From Veillonella sp. CHU740 (GTDB taxonomy: Bacteria; Bacillota; Negativicutes; Veillonellales; Veillonellaceae): DNA of 64,000 bases. How positions within the stretch are numbered: the first letter of the stretch is position 1; each line of letters begins with the position of its first letter. The position numbers were made by a program, and so were the translations under genes. The stretch spans positions 1 to 64,000 of the forward strand of contig NZ_RQVD01000007.1 of assembly GCF_003992055.1 (NCBI RefSeq). Reading direction: 5' to 3'. Shown here piece after piece: positions 1 through 8,112 of the stretch. The notes beneath the pieces are model-generated. The model was not told where the DNA came from. It saw only the letters and a program-made list of their open reading frames with translations, and did no database searches.

Positions 1-92
1 GCTGCTGTTAAAGTAGTTTTACCATGGTCAACGTGACCGATAGTACCAATGTTAACGTGTGGTTTATTACGTTCAAACTTTGCTTTTGCCAT
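1..92 (-). CDS. tuf: Elongation factor Tu, N-terminal fragment (cut by window edge)
   Basis: The reverse strand encodes about 30 residues beginning [16 protein letters not shown] and continuing into [10 protein letters not shown], the P-loop (G1) of EF-Tu, the GTPase that delivers aminoacyl-tRNA to the ribosome. The start ATG at 92-90 is preceded by a perfect AGGAGG at 104-109. The rest of the gene lies outside the window. The tRNA cluster at 1.9-2.3 kb lies upstream on the same strand, which recalls the classical thr-tyr-gly-thr-tufB order of E. coli, but here a toxin-antitoxin pair and a membrane protein stand between. Confidence 0.97.
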   Translation of the reverse strand, partial: MAKAKFERNKPHVNIGTIGHVDHGKTTLTA

Positions 93-135
93 TGTTAAAA
101 TAGCCTCCTTCAATACAAAAAAACTAATTACCTTT

Positions 136-164
136 ATTATATATGATTAGATAGAGAAATACAA
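136..164 (-). promoter_or_regulatory. Predicted sigma-70 promoter for tuf
   Basis: Read on the minus strand there is a TTGTAT -35 box (159-164), a 17-nt spacer and a perfect TATAAT -10 box (136-141), about 40 nt before the tuf start codon. tuf is therefore probably transcribed independently of the genes upstream. Confidence 0.7.
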
Positions 165-274
165 ATACAGTTTACTTATTTTATAGGAATTACAGGTGCT
201 TTCATTCTACTTTTTAGATATTTCTATGAAAGTCTATCCTATCTTTATAAGAAACTATACTAACCCATCTGCTA

Positions 275-889
275 CTATGTTAAGAGCCCCAACATATATT
301 GAATGTATGCACCTACAATTGCTACTCCTATATATAAAGCAAATACTTTCAGTTTCGTACTTTGTAATATGCGACTCATAATATGCACATCGACATATAC
401 AATCCAAAGTGCTACTCCTACTACCACAATAATAAGGAACCAAACGAAATCTGTGCTATGAGGGAGTATCCAGCTACCCAGGATTAATAGTATAGGGATT
501 AAAAAGGCAATATATATATCGGAGAGAATTTTACCATAAATGAAACCTTTCACCACATCATTCCAAGTCCCTACAGATTTTGTCAGTTTATATAATCCAT
601 AGAATATAGCACTATTTAGATAAATAGATACTGTTTCAGCAATAAATATAAGTACAGCTGTTGCAACAATAATCAAAGACCCATAAGCAGCAATTTCACG
701 ATAATAAGCAGGCATAAAAAATCCAACTAATGACGTAAGAGTGGAACCTAATACTATACAAAATAAAAATTCTAACCCAAAAAATGTGAGCAAACCTTTT
801 TTAATCGTTCCATATTGTGCCACTTGATCGGCCCCTCGCCCTATAGGATTTAAAATCAATGCCTTTAAATCACTAAACCATGATGTCAT
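275..889 (-). CDS. Yip1-like polytopic membrane protein
   Basis: A 204-residue, strongly hydrophobic protein with about five membrane segments. A short N-terminal cytoplasmic stretch contains an NP motif (LILNPIGRG), as in bacterial Yip1-domain proteins; the family match rests on this layout only. There are no catalytic motifs. The start at 889 has a purine-rich GGAGC about 8 nt upstream. It lies between the PemK-like toxin and tuf on the same strand, and its function is unknown. It could equally be an unrelated small permease-like protein. Confidence 0.6.
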   Translation of the reverse strand: MTSWFSDLKALILNPIGRGADQVAQYGTIKKGLLTFFGLEFLFCIVLGSTLTSLVGFFMPAYYREIAAYGSLIIVATAVLIFIAETVSIYLNSAIFYGLYKLTKSVGTWNDVVKGFIYGKILSDIYIAFLIPILLILGSWILPHSTDFVWFLIIVVVGVALWIVYVDVHIMSRILQSTKLKVFALYIGVAIVGAYIQYMLGLLT

Positions 890-919
890 ATGTACCGCTC
901 CTCTCGCATAGATATATTA

Positions 920-1237
920 TCATTTATAATATGCAATCAATTGCTGAATCGCATAGATATCCACCGCATCTAAATCACCAATTTTGCTTTTAAAGTCTGT
1001 TATTATTAATTTCAAAGGTTGACTCAGTCTAACTGTTGATGGTTTGGTTAACCCTGCATCACTCCAACGCATTAAATCATATTCCCCAGGATATGTATCC
1101 CTCGGCTTATGACTAGTGACTTTCAATGAAATAATAAAGGCTTCTTGATTCTCTAATACAACAACCGGTCGTATCTTTGATTCTTCTGAGTTTTCAAACT
1201 TTACAATCGCCCACCATACTTCCCAACTATTCGGCAT
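920..1237 (-). CDS. PemK/MazF-like toxin
   Basis: A protein of about 105 residues with the MazF/PemK-type beginning (WEVWWAIVKFE), the RPVVVL strand typical of this fold and a K-V-T-S-H segment. The family are small beta-barrel endoribonucleases that cut mRNA. The start is placed at ATG 1237 because an AGGAG lies 7 nt upstream; a GTG six bases earlier is less well spaced. The gene overlaps the 3' end of the Panacea gene by 11 nt, so the two are translationally coupled in antitoxin-first order. Toxin identity is inferred from motif and context. Confidence 0.72.
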   Translation of the reverse strand: MPNSWEVWWAIVKFENSEESKIRPVVVLENQEAFIISLKVTSHKPRDTYPGEYDLMRWSDAGLTKPSTVRLSQPLKLIITDFKSKIGDLDAVDIYAIQQLIAYYK

Positions 1238-1769
1238 AGTCACACTCCTGTGGTAACACTAAATGGTTAGATTCATCTCTTGTCCCAACGAAGTCTTTCT
1301 CTGTAAATGGCAATGTAAATTTATCAACAATTTCAATATGCTCATAATATTCTGTAATTCGATATTTCGGAATAATTTTATCGCCAGTAGAATAGTACAC
1401 CTCATACCACGGTGTCCCTTTTTCGTGAGATTTATTCACCAAAGAAGATGTAGACATTGTGCTATATTTACGTAGAACATCTAACAAGTATAATTGCTCT
1501 TCTTTGGTCAACGCTTGTCTATCAAACGATTGATTAACAATCCCATTTCTTCCATATTCTTTAAAAGTTTTATAGACAGATTTAACAACTGGACCTAGAT
1601 CCCAGGCTTCAAAATCTTCTTCAATCAGAGTATAACCTAATGATGAAATGCTCCCAGCTTGAGCAAAGTACAACAGTTTATTTAATCGTAAATTAGTCAT
1701 CGCATCTTCATTAGGATTATTAGCAACTATTTCAATAAAAAATTTTGCTACATCTATCGCTTTAGCCAT
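1227..1769 (-). CDS. Panacea-domain (DUF4065, SocA-like) antitoxin
   Basis: A 180-residue protein with the Panacea/DUF4065 signature. It starts AKAIDVAKFFIE and continues to LRLNKLLYFAQA, FEAWDLGPVV and YKTFKEYG, the order seen in phage GepA and SocA-like proteins. Panacea is known as a promiscuous antitoxin domain that pairs with many unrelated toxins. Here it directly precedes and overlaps a PemK-like gene, so it is probably the neutralising partner. The start has AGGTGG about 8 nt upstream. The pair sits between a tRNA cluster and tuf, which suggests insertion into an otherwise conserved translation locus. Confidence 0.85.
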   Translation of the reverse strand: MAKAIDVAKFFIEIVANNPNEDAMTNLRLNKLLYFAQAGSISSLGYTLIEEDFEAWDLGPVVKSVYKTFKEYGRNGIVNQSFDRQALTKEEQLYLLDVLRKYSTMSTSSLVNKSHEKGTPWYEVYYSTGDKIIPKYRITEYYEHIEIVDKFTLPFTEKDFVGTRDESNHLVLPQECDYAE

Positions 1770-1844
1770 AGAGCCACCACCTTTCTATACTCTCATTATA
1801 CAAAGCCAACCAATGAATTTCAATGTATATCTAATTTTGGGCAT

Positions 1845-1868
1845 AAAAAAATCCCCACCAAAGTGAGG
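1845..1868 (-). terminator. Intrinsic terminator after the tRNA cluster
   Basis: The minus strand reads CCTCAC-TTTG-GTGGGG followed by A and T7, immediately downstream of the last tRNA gene. It separates the tRNA transcript from the Panacea gene. Confidence 0.75.
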
Positions 1869-1872
1869 TTAT

Positions 1873-1949
1873 TGGTGGCGGCACACGGATTTGAACCGCG
1901 GACACACCGGGTATGAACCGATTGCTCTAGCCAACTGAGCTATGCCGCC
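1873..1949 (-). tRNA. tRNA-Met(CAU), elongator
   Basis: A full cloverleaf of 77 nt with encoded CCA. The acceptor GGCGGCA pairs with TGCCGCC, and the anticodon loop TTCATAC carries CAT. Without the C1-A72 mismatch it is an elongator type; an Ile-lysidine tRNA is less likely. Confidence 0.93.
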
Positions 1950-1956
1950 AAGTATA

Positions 1957-2032
1957 TGGAGCTAGTGACCGGGATTGAACCGGTGACCTTATCCTTACCA
2001 AGGATACGCTCTGCCGACTGAGCTACACCAGC
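1957..2032 (-). tRNA. tRNA-Thr(GGU)
   Basis: A 76-nt cloverleaf with encoded CCA. The anticodon stem TATCC/GGATA encloses TTGGTAA, anticodon GGT. Confidence 0.95.
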
Positions 2033-2057
2033 ACATTCAATCACTAACGAATTAACA

Positions 2058-2133
<76 letters not shown>

Positions 2134-2139
2134 ATGAAA

Positions 2140-2224
<85 letters not shown>

Positions 2225-2231
2225 AAAAAAA

Positions 2232-2307
2232 TGGAGCTGGCGATAGGAATTGAACCCACAACCTGCTGATTACAAGTCAGCTGCTCTACCGATTGAGCTA
2301 CGCCAGC
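2232..2307 (-). tRNA. tRNA-Thr(UGU)
   Basis: A 76-nt cloverleaf with encoded CCA. The anticodon stem GCTGA/TCAGC encloses CTTGTAA, anticodon TGT. It is the first gene of the cluster, read from the promoter at 2323-2351. Confidence 0.95.
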
Positions 2308-2322
2308 ACATTCACATGCATT

Positions 2323-2351
2323 AGTATACATGTCTTTATGTAGTTTGTCAA
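2323..2351 (-). promoter_or_regulatory. Strong sigma-70 promoter for the Thr-Tyr-fMet-Thr-Met tRNA cluster
   Basis: The minus strand has a perfect TTGACA (2346-2351), a 17-nt spacer and TATACT (2323-2328). The -10 box ends about 16 nt before the first tRNA, as expected for a stable-RNA promoter. Confidence 0.85.
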
Positions 2352-2479
2352 GAACTTTTTCTGCCTTGCAGTGCTGTTCCTGACTACTTGTATATAATAA
2401 CATACCCCTATTTATAATGCAAGTATTTTATAAAAAATTTTTTAACTTTTTTGGGAAAAGTTTGCACACCCTCATAGTA

Positions 2480-2560
2480 ACCGCTATTTTGCGTAGTAGC
2501 CTTGTTGCTTTCTCTTACTGACCAAATCACACAAATGTAAGAAAACCGTAACATACCTTC
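2480..2560. repeat. Decayed left half of a family A palindromic element
   Basis: The stretch contains GCGTAGTAGCCTTGTTGC, then a CTTACTGACCAAATCACAC segment and an AAGAAAACCGTAACAT remnant. These match the left part of the copies at 14.2-14.5 kb and 58.9 kb. The right half is missing, so this is an old truncated copy next to the intact one at 2567-2735. Confidence 0.55.
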
Positions 2561-2566
2561 CCCCGT

Positions 2567-2735
2567 AGAACGCCATTTGAATAAAAATAGGATGGCGTTC
2601 TTTTTACTCACATTTGCAAACATAAGAAGAGCACGACATATTCCGGAGCAAACCTAACCACTGTATCAGTTTGCGGAGGAATATGTCGTGCTCTTCCCTT
2701 TGACCAATATTCAGTTAAGAACGCCACCTATTTCT
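2567..2735. repeat. Family A palindromic element, copy A1
   Basis: The central hairpin has 19-bp perfect arms (GAAGAGCACGACATATTCC at 2626-2644 and its complement at 2678-2696) around an apical CAAAC...ATCAGTTTG. Outside lie inward-facing ends with the core TGGCGTTCTT (2592-2602, and complementary at about 2718-2728). A second hairpin (AGAACGCCAT, arms 2567-2576 and 2592-2601) with T5 after it on the plus strand could act as a terminator. The right end runs into the last codons of the autotransporter gene that ends at 2728. Confidence 0.8.
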
Positions 2736-3900
2736 TAGCCGAAACAAGTTGTTTCAACATCTCTATATCAGCCCGTAGTTGTCGATTATCCGATTGTAAA
2801 TTAATAATAGCCTGTTCTTGACGATCATTTTGTTGTCGTTCTGCTTGTATCGCATCAGATAATACAGAAAGAGATGCATTGTCGCCAAATGCACCAACAG
2901 CTTTACCACCCTTACCAAAGCGAAGTGTAGCACCCAAGTTATAGATCATTTGACCATCTGAGAAAGCGGCCCCTGCATTAAACATCGTTCTTTCATTGGT
3001 ATAATGCGCCACACCTAAGGCATAGCCCATTTTCTCTTCCTGTTTGCCTATACCTACCATAACTTGTGTTGGTTCATCTACTTTATATCGAATAGGTTTT
3101 AAGGCTGCCAAAGCTGCTGTCATGGCATTCCCTTGATGAATTTCACCACGCAATCCTTTAGCCGCTGCATCAATCGTTTTGTATGTAGCTGTTTCCAAGG
3201 ATTTTAATTGAGCTACATTGACACCATCCGTATCTTCAGAGCCCGCTGCTAGACCTATCAACTGTCTTGTATCTCCTGTTTCCGAATTACCAATGGATAC
3301 AGCACCTCTTGTAGATTGCCATGTACTGGCCGCAGTATTGCTAGTAGTGCCTTGTTTGTCAGTGCTTATCTGTAATGTCCCATTAGCACCTTTTACTACA
3401 AACTCTTTAGACGGATCATATCCTAGAACGCCTTTATTTCGGTTCCCTAATGTATACGATCCTAGCGCCACACTATCCGCAGCCTCTGTTTTAGCCGAGG
3501 TACCAATCGCTACCGAACCACTGCCACCATTCCCTGTAATCGCTTCAACGCCTATACTAATAGAACCGTCTTCACCATGGGCTTGAGCCTCTTTTCCCAA
3601 CGCCATTGCATTTGTACCGGTAGCCTCTGCTTTATACCCCATACTGATAGCGCCTTCTTTAACACTTTTCGCATCTTTACCGATCGCTACGCCATACTCT
3701 TCTGCAGAAGATGCTCCAGCGCCGATGGACACAGAATGATTTCCAACACTCGACGCTGACGCCCCTATCGCTACAGAATAATCCCCAGAAGCATTACCTC
3801 CACCGGCTTCATAAGAAGCCTCATGTATTGCCTGCACACCTCCTAAACCTGTTGCTAAAATACTAGCCATTATTAAAGGTATAATACAATGTCTTTTCAT
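2728..3900 (-). CDS. Short trimeric autotransporter adhesin (YadA-like head and anchor)
   Basis: About 390 residues. The N-terminus is a signal peptide ending GGVQA, followed by repeated 14-residue YadA-head units of the SVAIGxxAxS type (about 35-165). A neck (GDTRQLIGLAAG, then VNVAQLKSLE) and a YadA membrane anchor follow (about 260-330, AALKPIRYKVDEPTQ to YNLGATLRFG). Instead of ending at the barrel the protein continues as a coiled coil of about 50 residues. The start is placed at ATG 3900, six nt after GAGG; GTG 3903 is too close to it. The last codons (LVSAKK and stop) come from repeat A1. It lies 36 nt after its paralog in a likely operon and should be surface exposed, acting in adhesion or aggregation. 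Confidence 0.9.
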   Translation of the reverse strand: MKRHCIIPLIMASILATGLGGVQAIHEASYEAGGGNASGDYSVAIGASASSVGNHSVSIGAGASSAEEYGVAIGKDAKSVKEGAISMGYKAEATGTNAMALGKEAQAHGEDGSISIGVEAITGNGGSGSVAIGTSAKTEAADSVALGSYTLGNRNKGVLGYDPSKEFVVKGANGTLQISTDKQGTTSNTAASTWQSTRGAVSIGNSETGDTRQLIGLAAGSEDTDGVNVAQLKSLETATYKTIDAAAKGLRGEIHQGNAMTAALAALKPIRYKVDEPTQVMVGIGKQEEKMGYALGVAHYTNERTMFNAGAAFSDGQMIYNLGATLRFGKGGKAVGAFGDNASLSVLSDAIQAERQQNDRQEQAIINLQSDNRQLRADIEMLKQLVSAKK

Positions 3901-3936
3901 CACTTACCTCATTTCATCCTATCTTTCACCATATAT

Positions 3937-5325
3937 CTATTGTTTTGCCATACGTTTTAGCTGTTCTACATCTTGGTGCAACTGTTGATTTTCTAGTTCC
4001 AACTCTCGTAGCACTTGTTTCTGTCGTTGGTTTCTACTTTGCTCGTGCTGTAATGCTTCAAATAAAGTATCTATGGATAGATGATTTTTATCCATAATTA
4101 AAGCTGCTCTTTGTTTGCCTAATCGCAAAGTAGCTCCTGCATTATACACCAATTGGTTTCCTGAAAGTGCTGCCCCTGCATTCACCATCATTCGTTCGTT
4201 CCTATAATGAGCCACCCCTAAGGCATAACCGCTATGACCTGCATATTGCCCCACACCTGCCAACACTTGCGTTGGTTCATTGACTTTATACGCGACTGGT
4301 TTCAGTGCAGCAAGAGCCGCCGTCATCGTATTTCCTTGTCTCGCTTCATTCCGCAACTGTCCAATCGTTCTATCCAATGCACGATGAGCCGCCAAATCTA
4401 ACGATTTTAGTTGTGCCACATTAATGCCATCAGTATCTTCTGATCCAGCTGCTAGACCTATGAGCTGTCTTGTATCCCCTTTTTCAGAATTACCAATAGA
4501 TATAGCGCCTTGTCCAGACCGCCAAGTACCCGCTATCCGATTGATTTCTGCTTTCTTATTGATTAGCTCTGTACCTTTTTTCTTTAATAAATCATATTTT
4601 TCTTTCGATTGAGTCCTTATAGCATTTAATTCCTCTTGATCTGTCACTTCACCCCGTGTTAATTCACCTATTAATTTTGCTCTTTTTTCAGATAATTCAT
4701 ATATGTCCCCTTGAATCGTTTCATATTCTCCTTGCAAGACTTTATATTCTGCTTCTTTAGTTGCTATTTCCGCTTGTAATGCAGTAGGTAGCTGTAAATT
4801 ACCCTTCTCGGGATCTTTTATAACAGCTATATTCAAAGGATCGTATCCAACTACACCCTCATCACGGTTAGTTACTGTTTGAGACCCTAGTGCAACAGAA
4901 TTAGTTTCACGCGCCCTTGACGATTCACCAATGGCCATACCATTTTCAACACCAAAGAAAGTATGTGTCTTATAGCCAATACCCATCGATTGATATCCCT
5001 GTAATACAGCCAATCTTCCCAGTGCTATCGCATTGATAGCACGACCTAATGCATTATATCCAAGATTAGTAGACCCGTCATAACTACTTGCCCCTGCATA
5101 TCCTCCAACGGATGTGCCCTTATCATTCGCCTCTGCATGGGATGTGCCCACTACTACAGCATCATCTCCACTAATCAGAATACTACCCCCTACTCCGACC
5201 GAATGGTCACTACCAATCTGTATCCCATCAGAAGCATAGGAACCCTGTCCTATTGCCTGCACAATTCCATACCCTGTAGCCAGCACAGTAGTCATCACAA
5301 TGGCTGCTATCGACTTACTATTCAT
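3937..5325 (-). CDS. Trimeric autotransporter adhesin with coiled-coil stalk
   Basis: 462 residues: a signal peptide (ending GIVQA), a YadA-like head (about 28-165), then a charged coiled coil (about 180-275) that the neighbouring paralog lacks. A neck with the same GDTRQLIGLAAGSEDTDG core, a YadA anchor (AALKPVAYKVNEPTQ to YNAGATLRLG) and a final coiled coil of about 45 residues after the anchor follow. The start has GGGAGG about 8 nt upstream. High identity to the next gene in neck and anchor indicates a tandem duplication that diverged in the stalk. Trimeric autotransporters insert a 12-strand barrel in the outer membrane through Bam; the surface location is inferred from this. Confidence 0.9.
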   Translation of the reverse strand: MNSKSIAAIVMTTVLATGYGIVQAIGQGSYASDGIQIGSDHSVGVGGSILISGDDAVVVGTSHAEANDKGTSVGGYAGASSYDGSTNLGYNALGRAINAIALGRLAVLQGYQSMGIGYKTHTFFGVENGMAIGESSRARETNSVALGSQTVTNRDEGVVGYDPLNIAVIKDPEKGNLQLPTALQAEIATKEAEYKVLQGEYETIQGDIYELSEKRAKLIGELTRGEVTDQEELNAIRTQSKEKYDLLKKKGTELINKKAEINRIAGTWRSGQGAISIGNSEKGDTRQLIGLAAGSEDTDGINVAQLKSLDLAAHRALDRTIGQLRNEARQGNTMTAALAALKPVAYKVNEPTQVLAGVGQYAGHSGYALGVAHYRNERMMVNAGAALSGNQLVYNAGATLRLGKQRAALIMDKNHLSIDTLFEALQHEQSRNQRQKQVLRELELENQQLHQDVEQLKRMAKQ

Positions 5326-5460
5326 CCACTTGCCTCCCTTACTATTCTATTTACCTATTAATTACATATGAAACACTGACAAATAATACTATTCAAATCA
5401 CATTTTGTCAAATAACCTTTTAGAAACTCACCCTCCCCAAGCGACGCAGTTACGCGTAGA

Positions 5461-5610
5461 AATAGAGTGGTGTTCTTTATTGCTTACATATACCAAATAC
5501 AAGAAGACCGCAACATGCTCCTGAACAAACCTACCGTAGGATCAGTTTGAGAAGGAGTATGTTGCGGTCTTCCCTTTGCCCAACATCAAGCAAAGAACGC
5601 CACTTATTTC
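5461..5610. repeat. Family A palindromic element, copy A2
   Basis: The central hairpin arms GAAGACCGCAACATGCTCC (5503-5521) and the complement at 5554-5572 differ by one wobble pair. Their sequence differs from A1, but the apex (CAAACCTACCGTAGGATCAG) is the family core. The ends carry GTGGTGTTCTTT on the left and, inverted, GTGGCGTTCTTTG on the right. The right end forms the last codons and stop of the gene ending at 5604. Confidence 0.8.
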
Positions 5611-7106
5611 ATAGCCGAAACAAGTTCGCTTTTCTTTTGAGTCGACAATAATATCTCTCGTATAAATTTATCATCCACAGTAAACAACAAGTATGTATTC
5701 GCTAATAGAGGGTGGCGATATCCATACACTGTTCCCTTACTAGGATCATGATGATTAGCAGGTTCTTCAAAATCTGGCACTCCATAGAGATAGAGCAGTA
5801 AGTATTTAGAATCTCCAAGTGAAATGCCGCGTTTTGTCGTACCAAGCGATGAGTTGATCATGACCAAAGTGATTTCATGATCCTTGTTATATGCGACGAC
5901 TACATCCTTATACCCCAAAAATTCTTGGCCGTAAAGTTTTCCCTTTTCTTCCCAAGATCGATTCGGATCATTAGTAAATGGTGTACCTAAGCGATATCCC
6001 ATCAAAGAAAAATCTGCTTCCTTCATTTCATTCGGTATAAACGTTTCTAATGTAGTGGCTGGTATCGCAAAGCGAGGCCAATCTTCGCCTTTAATCATTC
6101 CCAAATGTGCCACTTTTCCTTTTGCAAGAGAAAGCCACACATAGCCCACAGAACTGTTAGAACCTGCTAAAGAGTCACTACTATAAGAGTTCTTCACTAA
6201 CCGTGAAAACTCCTCTTTTTGCATAGAACTTTTTGCAGATTCTGTTATAGTTTTTTTAAAAGGAAACCTCCCTTGATATAGCCACACCATAGAACCATCT
6301 TTAGTATTGCGCCACATAGCCTTCGGTGCGCCCCAAGCAAAGAGTACTTCCCCACGGGTAGCTCCTACATGCACATCCTTATGCAAGAAAATAGTGTCTT
6401 TATCTGTCCATAATAATTCTGGTGTATAGGCCATAGCATCTTTAGCTTTTATATCCTCTTTTGTATCCTTTTTCTTATCTGACTTCGATTCGTCCTTTGC
6501 AGCTGCATCAGTGTCTGACTTCGATCTGTCATTCTTCTCCATCGTTACATCAGAAGCATCTGTGCCTTCATCTTCAACAGATGTCACATCTCCATCTTCT
6601 GTAACAGATGCTTTCTTCTCTGTTCTTTCAGTAGTCTCTTTATTAGCTACCTTAGCATCTGTGGTTTTCCCTAGAATGCCTTCTAATTTCTGCTTTAGCG
6701 TATCCACTTCAGGGAAGGTCCAAGACTCTTGCTTCTTCGCTTCCACACGAGCATTCGCCTCTTGTTGCAGTGCTTGCACAAACTCATCTGTGATAACAAT
6801 AGGTAGCACGCGTTTTGCTGTAAATGTGGTTCCTACATTCTCTAAATTATCTTCCTCTGACTCTACAAAGGATGCTTTCTTTTCTTTCATAAACGCACGG
6901 ATGGCTGCTTCTTCTTCCACATGAAGTAGTGTCAAATCAAAAGTCACAGATCCTGCTGTAACCTTCGTAGGAAGTCCATGTTTCATAATGACATCCTTTG
7001 CGACTACTATGTCTGCCTTTGTAGATGGAGTTACATCTTGCGCCTGTACCCCTGCCATCCCCAATGCCGCGATCAGGCTCAAGGTATATGTCAGTTTATG
7101 CTTCAT
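5604..7106 (-). CDS. Secreted protein of unknown function with BamE/SmpA-like segments
   Basis: 500 residues. It has a clear signal peptide (MKHKLTYTLS to AGVQA, about 22 residues), an N-terminal domain to about 130, a low-complexity Lys/Asp/Glu/Ser linker (about 150-225) and a C-terminal domain. In that domain, VHVGATRGEVLFAWGAPKAMWR with a following WLYQG resembles the turn-strand motif of SmpA/OmlA (BamE) proteins, and ISLGDSKYLLLYLYGVPD may be a second copy; this similarity is weak. It probably resides in the periplasm. Its ATG lies inside the end of hypB (11-nt overlap) and uses a GAGGAGCGAG ribosome site within hypB. Its last six residues, LVSAMK, and stop lie in repeat A2. Confidence 0.75.
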   Translation of the reverse strand: MKHKLTYTLSLIAALGMAGVQAQDVTPSTKADIVVAKDVIMKHGLPTKVTAGSVTFDLTLLHVEEEAAIRAFMKEKKASFVESEEDNLENVGTTFTAKRVLPIVITDEFVQALQQEANARVEAKKQESWTFPEVDTLKQKLEGILGKTTDAKVANKETTERTEKKASVTEDGDVTSVEDEGTDASDVTMEKNDRSKSDTDAAAKDESKSDKKKDTKEDIKAKDAMAYTPELLWTDKDTIFLHKDVHVGATRGEVLFAWGAPKAMWRNTKDGSMVWLYQGRFPFKKTITESAKSSMQKEEFSRLVKNSYSSDSLAGSNSSVGYVWLSLAKGKVAHLGMIKGEDWPRFAIPATTLETFIPNEMKEADFSLMGYRLGTPFTNDPNRSWEEKGKLYGQEFLGYKDVVVAYNKDHEITLVMINSSLGTTKRGISLGDSKYLLLYLYGVPDFEEPANHHDPSKGTVYGYRHPLLANTYLLFTVDDKFIREILLSTQKKSELVSAMK

Positions 7107-7761
7107 CTCTTACTCGCTCCTCTAACTTGGCTTTTAGCCATTGTATCCATTCTGAAAGTCCCGATTCTTGTGTGCAACTCACTTGGAAGATAGGCACTCC
7201 TGGTTGCAAAGAGTTAATATCTCGGATGGCCTCATCCATTTTGAATGGCACATATGGCAATAAGTCTACCTTATTCAATAAGACCGCTGCAGATTCTTTA
7301 AATATCAACGGATATTTCAGCGGCTTATCTTCACCTTCTGTAATGGAAAGGACCGTCACCTTCATATCTTCACCGATGAAAAATTCTGCTGGGCATACTA
7401 AGTTGCCTACATTTTCAATGATAATGACATCTAAGGCATCCAAATCTAGCTCAGCAATGGCTTCACGAATCATGTTAGCATCTAAATGGCAGCCACCAAC
7501 CGTGTTAATTTGAATGACTGGCACTCCCGTAGCATGGATACGGTCCGCATCTTTATCGGTAAACAGGTCACCTTCAATCACAGCAATGCGATACTCCTTG
7601 GATAACTCTTGCAAGGTAGCTTCCAACAAAGACGTTTTACCTGCCCCTGGAGACCCCAGTAAGTTCATGACCATAATTTGTTTATCTCGAAATTGTTGTT
7701 GTAGTATTTCTGCAATGGCATCATTTTTTGCCAATACATTTGTCATTACTTGTACTTCCAT
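7096..7761 (-). CDS. hypB: Hydrogenase/urease nickel incorporation GTPase HypB
   Basis: 221 residues. The P-loop GSPGAGKTS lies at about 36-44, followed by EGDLFTDKDADRI (switch I region), a TVGGCHLD metal site with Cys and His, NVGNLVCPAEF and the LLNKVDLLPY base-recognition motif. HypB is the SIMIBI GTPase that, with HypA, loads nickel into [NiFe]-hydrogenase. The N-terminal CxxCGC nickel site of E. coli HypB is absent, as in many homologs. The start has GAGGAG four nt upstream. It lies 9 nt after hypA. No hydrogenase structural genes are present in the window. Confidence 0.95.
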   Translation of the reverse strand: MEVQVMTNVLAKNDAIAEILQQQFRDKQIMVMNLLGSPGAGKTSLLEATLQELSKEYRIAVIEGDLFTDKDADRIHATGVPVIQINTVGGCHLDANMIREAIAELDLDALDVIIIENVGNLVCPAEFFIGEDMKVTVLSITEGEDKPLKYPLIFKESAAVLLNKVDLLPYVPFKMDEAIRDINSLQPGVPIFQVSCTQESGLSEWIQWLKAKLEERVRDEA

Positions 7762-7770
7762 AGAACTCCT

Positions 7771-8112
7771 CTAATCCATATCAATCGATGCCACTCGTAG
7801 TTCCCTGCCTTGTAATTCTTCCACAGCAAAGCTATGGCAATGCGGGCACACATGGCGGTAATCTTGTATTGAAAACTCTTGGTCACAATCCATACAGCGA
7901 CCTTTCATAGGTATGGTCTCTACCTCTAATGTGGCTCCTTCTGCTGGTGTTCCCTGCGTAACTGCATCAAAGCAAAAATGCAACGCATCCGGCTCCACGC
8001 CAGACAGAACGCCAATCTGTACTTGAATCGCGTGGATCACACTACCTTGGTTTGCTTTCAGCGTGTCCAAGGCCACATCCACAATTCCCTCAGCGATGGC
8101 CATTTCGTGCAT
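7771..8112 (-). CDS. hypA: Hydrogenase maturation nickel chaperone HypA
   Basis: About 113 residues from the second possible start, because HypA proteins begin MHEMA and its His2 binds nickel; GAGG lies six nt before ATG 8112. The Zn site is CMDC and CPHC (about 73-92), and LSGVEPDALHFCFD is the family core. HypA hands nickel to the hydrogenase large subunit together with HypB. The start lies inside the 3' end of the FolD-like gene (23-nt overlap), so the three are translationally coupled. Confidence 0.94.
   Translation of the reverse strand: MHEMAIAEGIVDVALDTLKANQGSVIHAIQVQIGVLSGVEPDALHFCFDAVTQGTPAEGATLEVETIPMKGRCMDCDQEFSIQDYRHVCPHCHSFAVEELQGRELRVASIDMD

Noticed and set aside
2408-2623. A 71-codon minus-strand frame before the adhesin pair
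   Set aside because: It overlaps a decayed repeat copy, has no ribosome site and no recognisable similarity.
2567-2735. Insertion sequence with transposase as the source of the family A elements
   Set aside because: No transposase frame lies in any copy; the elements are only about 150-190 bp. They could be non-autonomous, but no partner is visible in this window.
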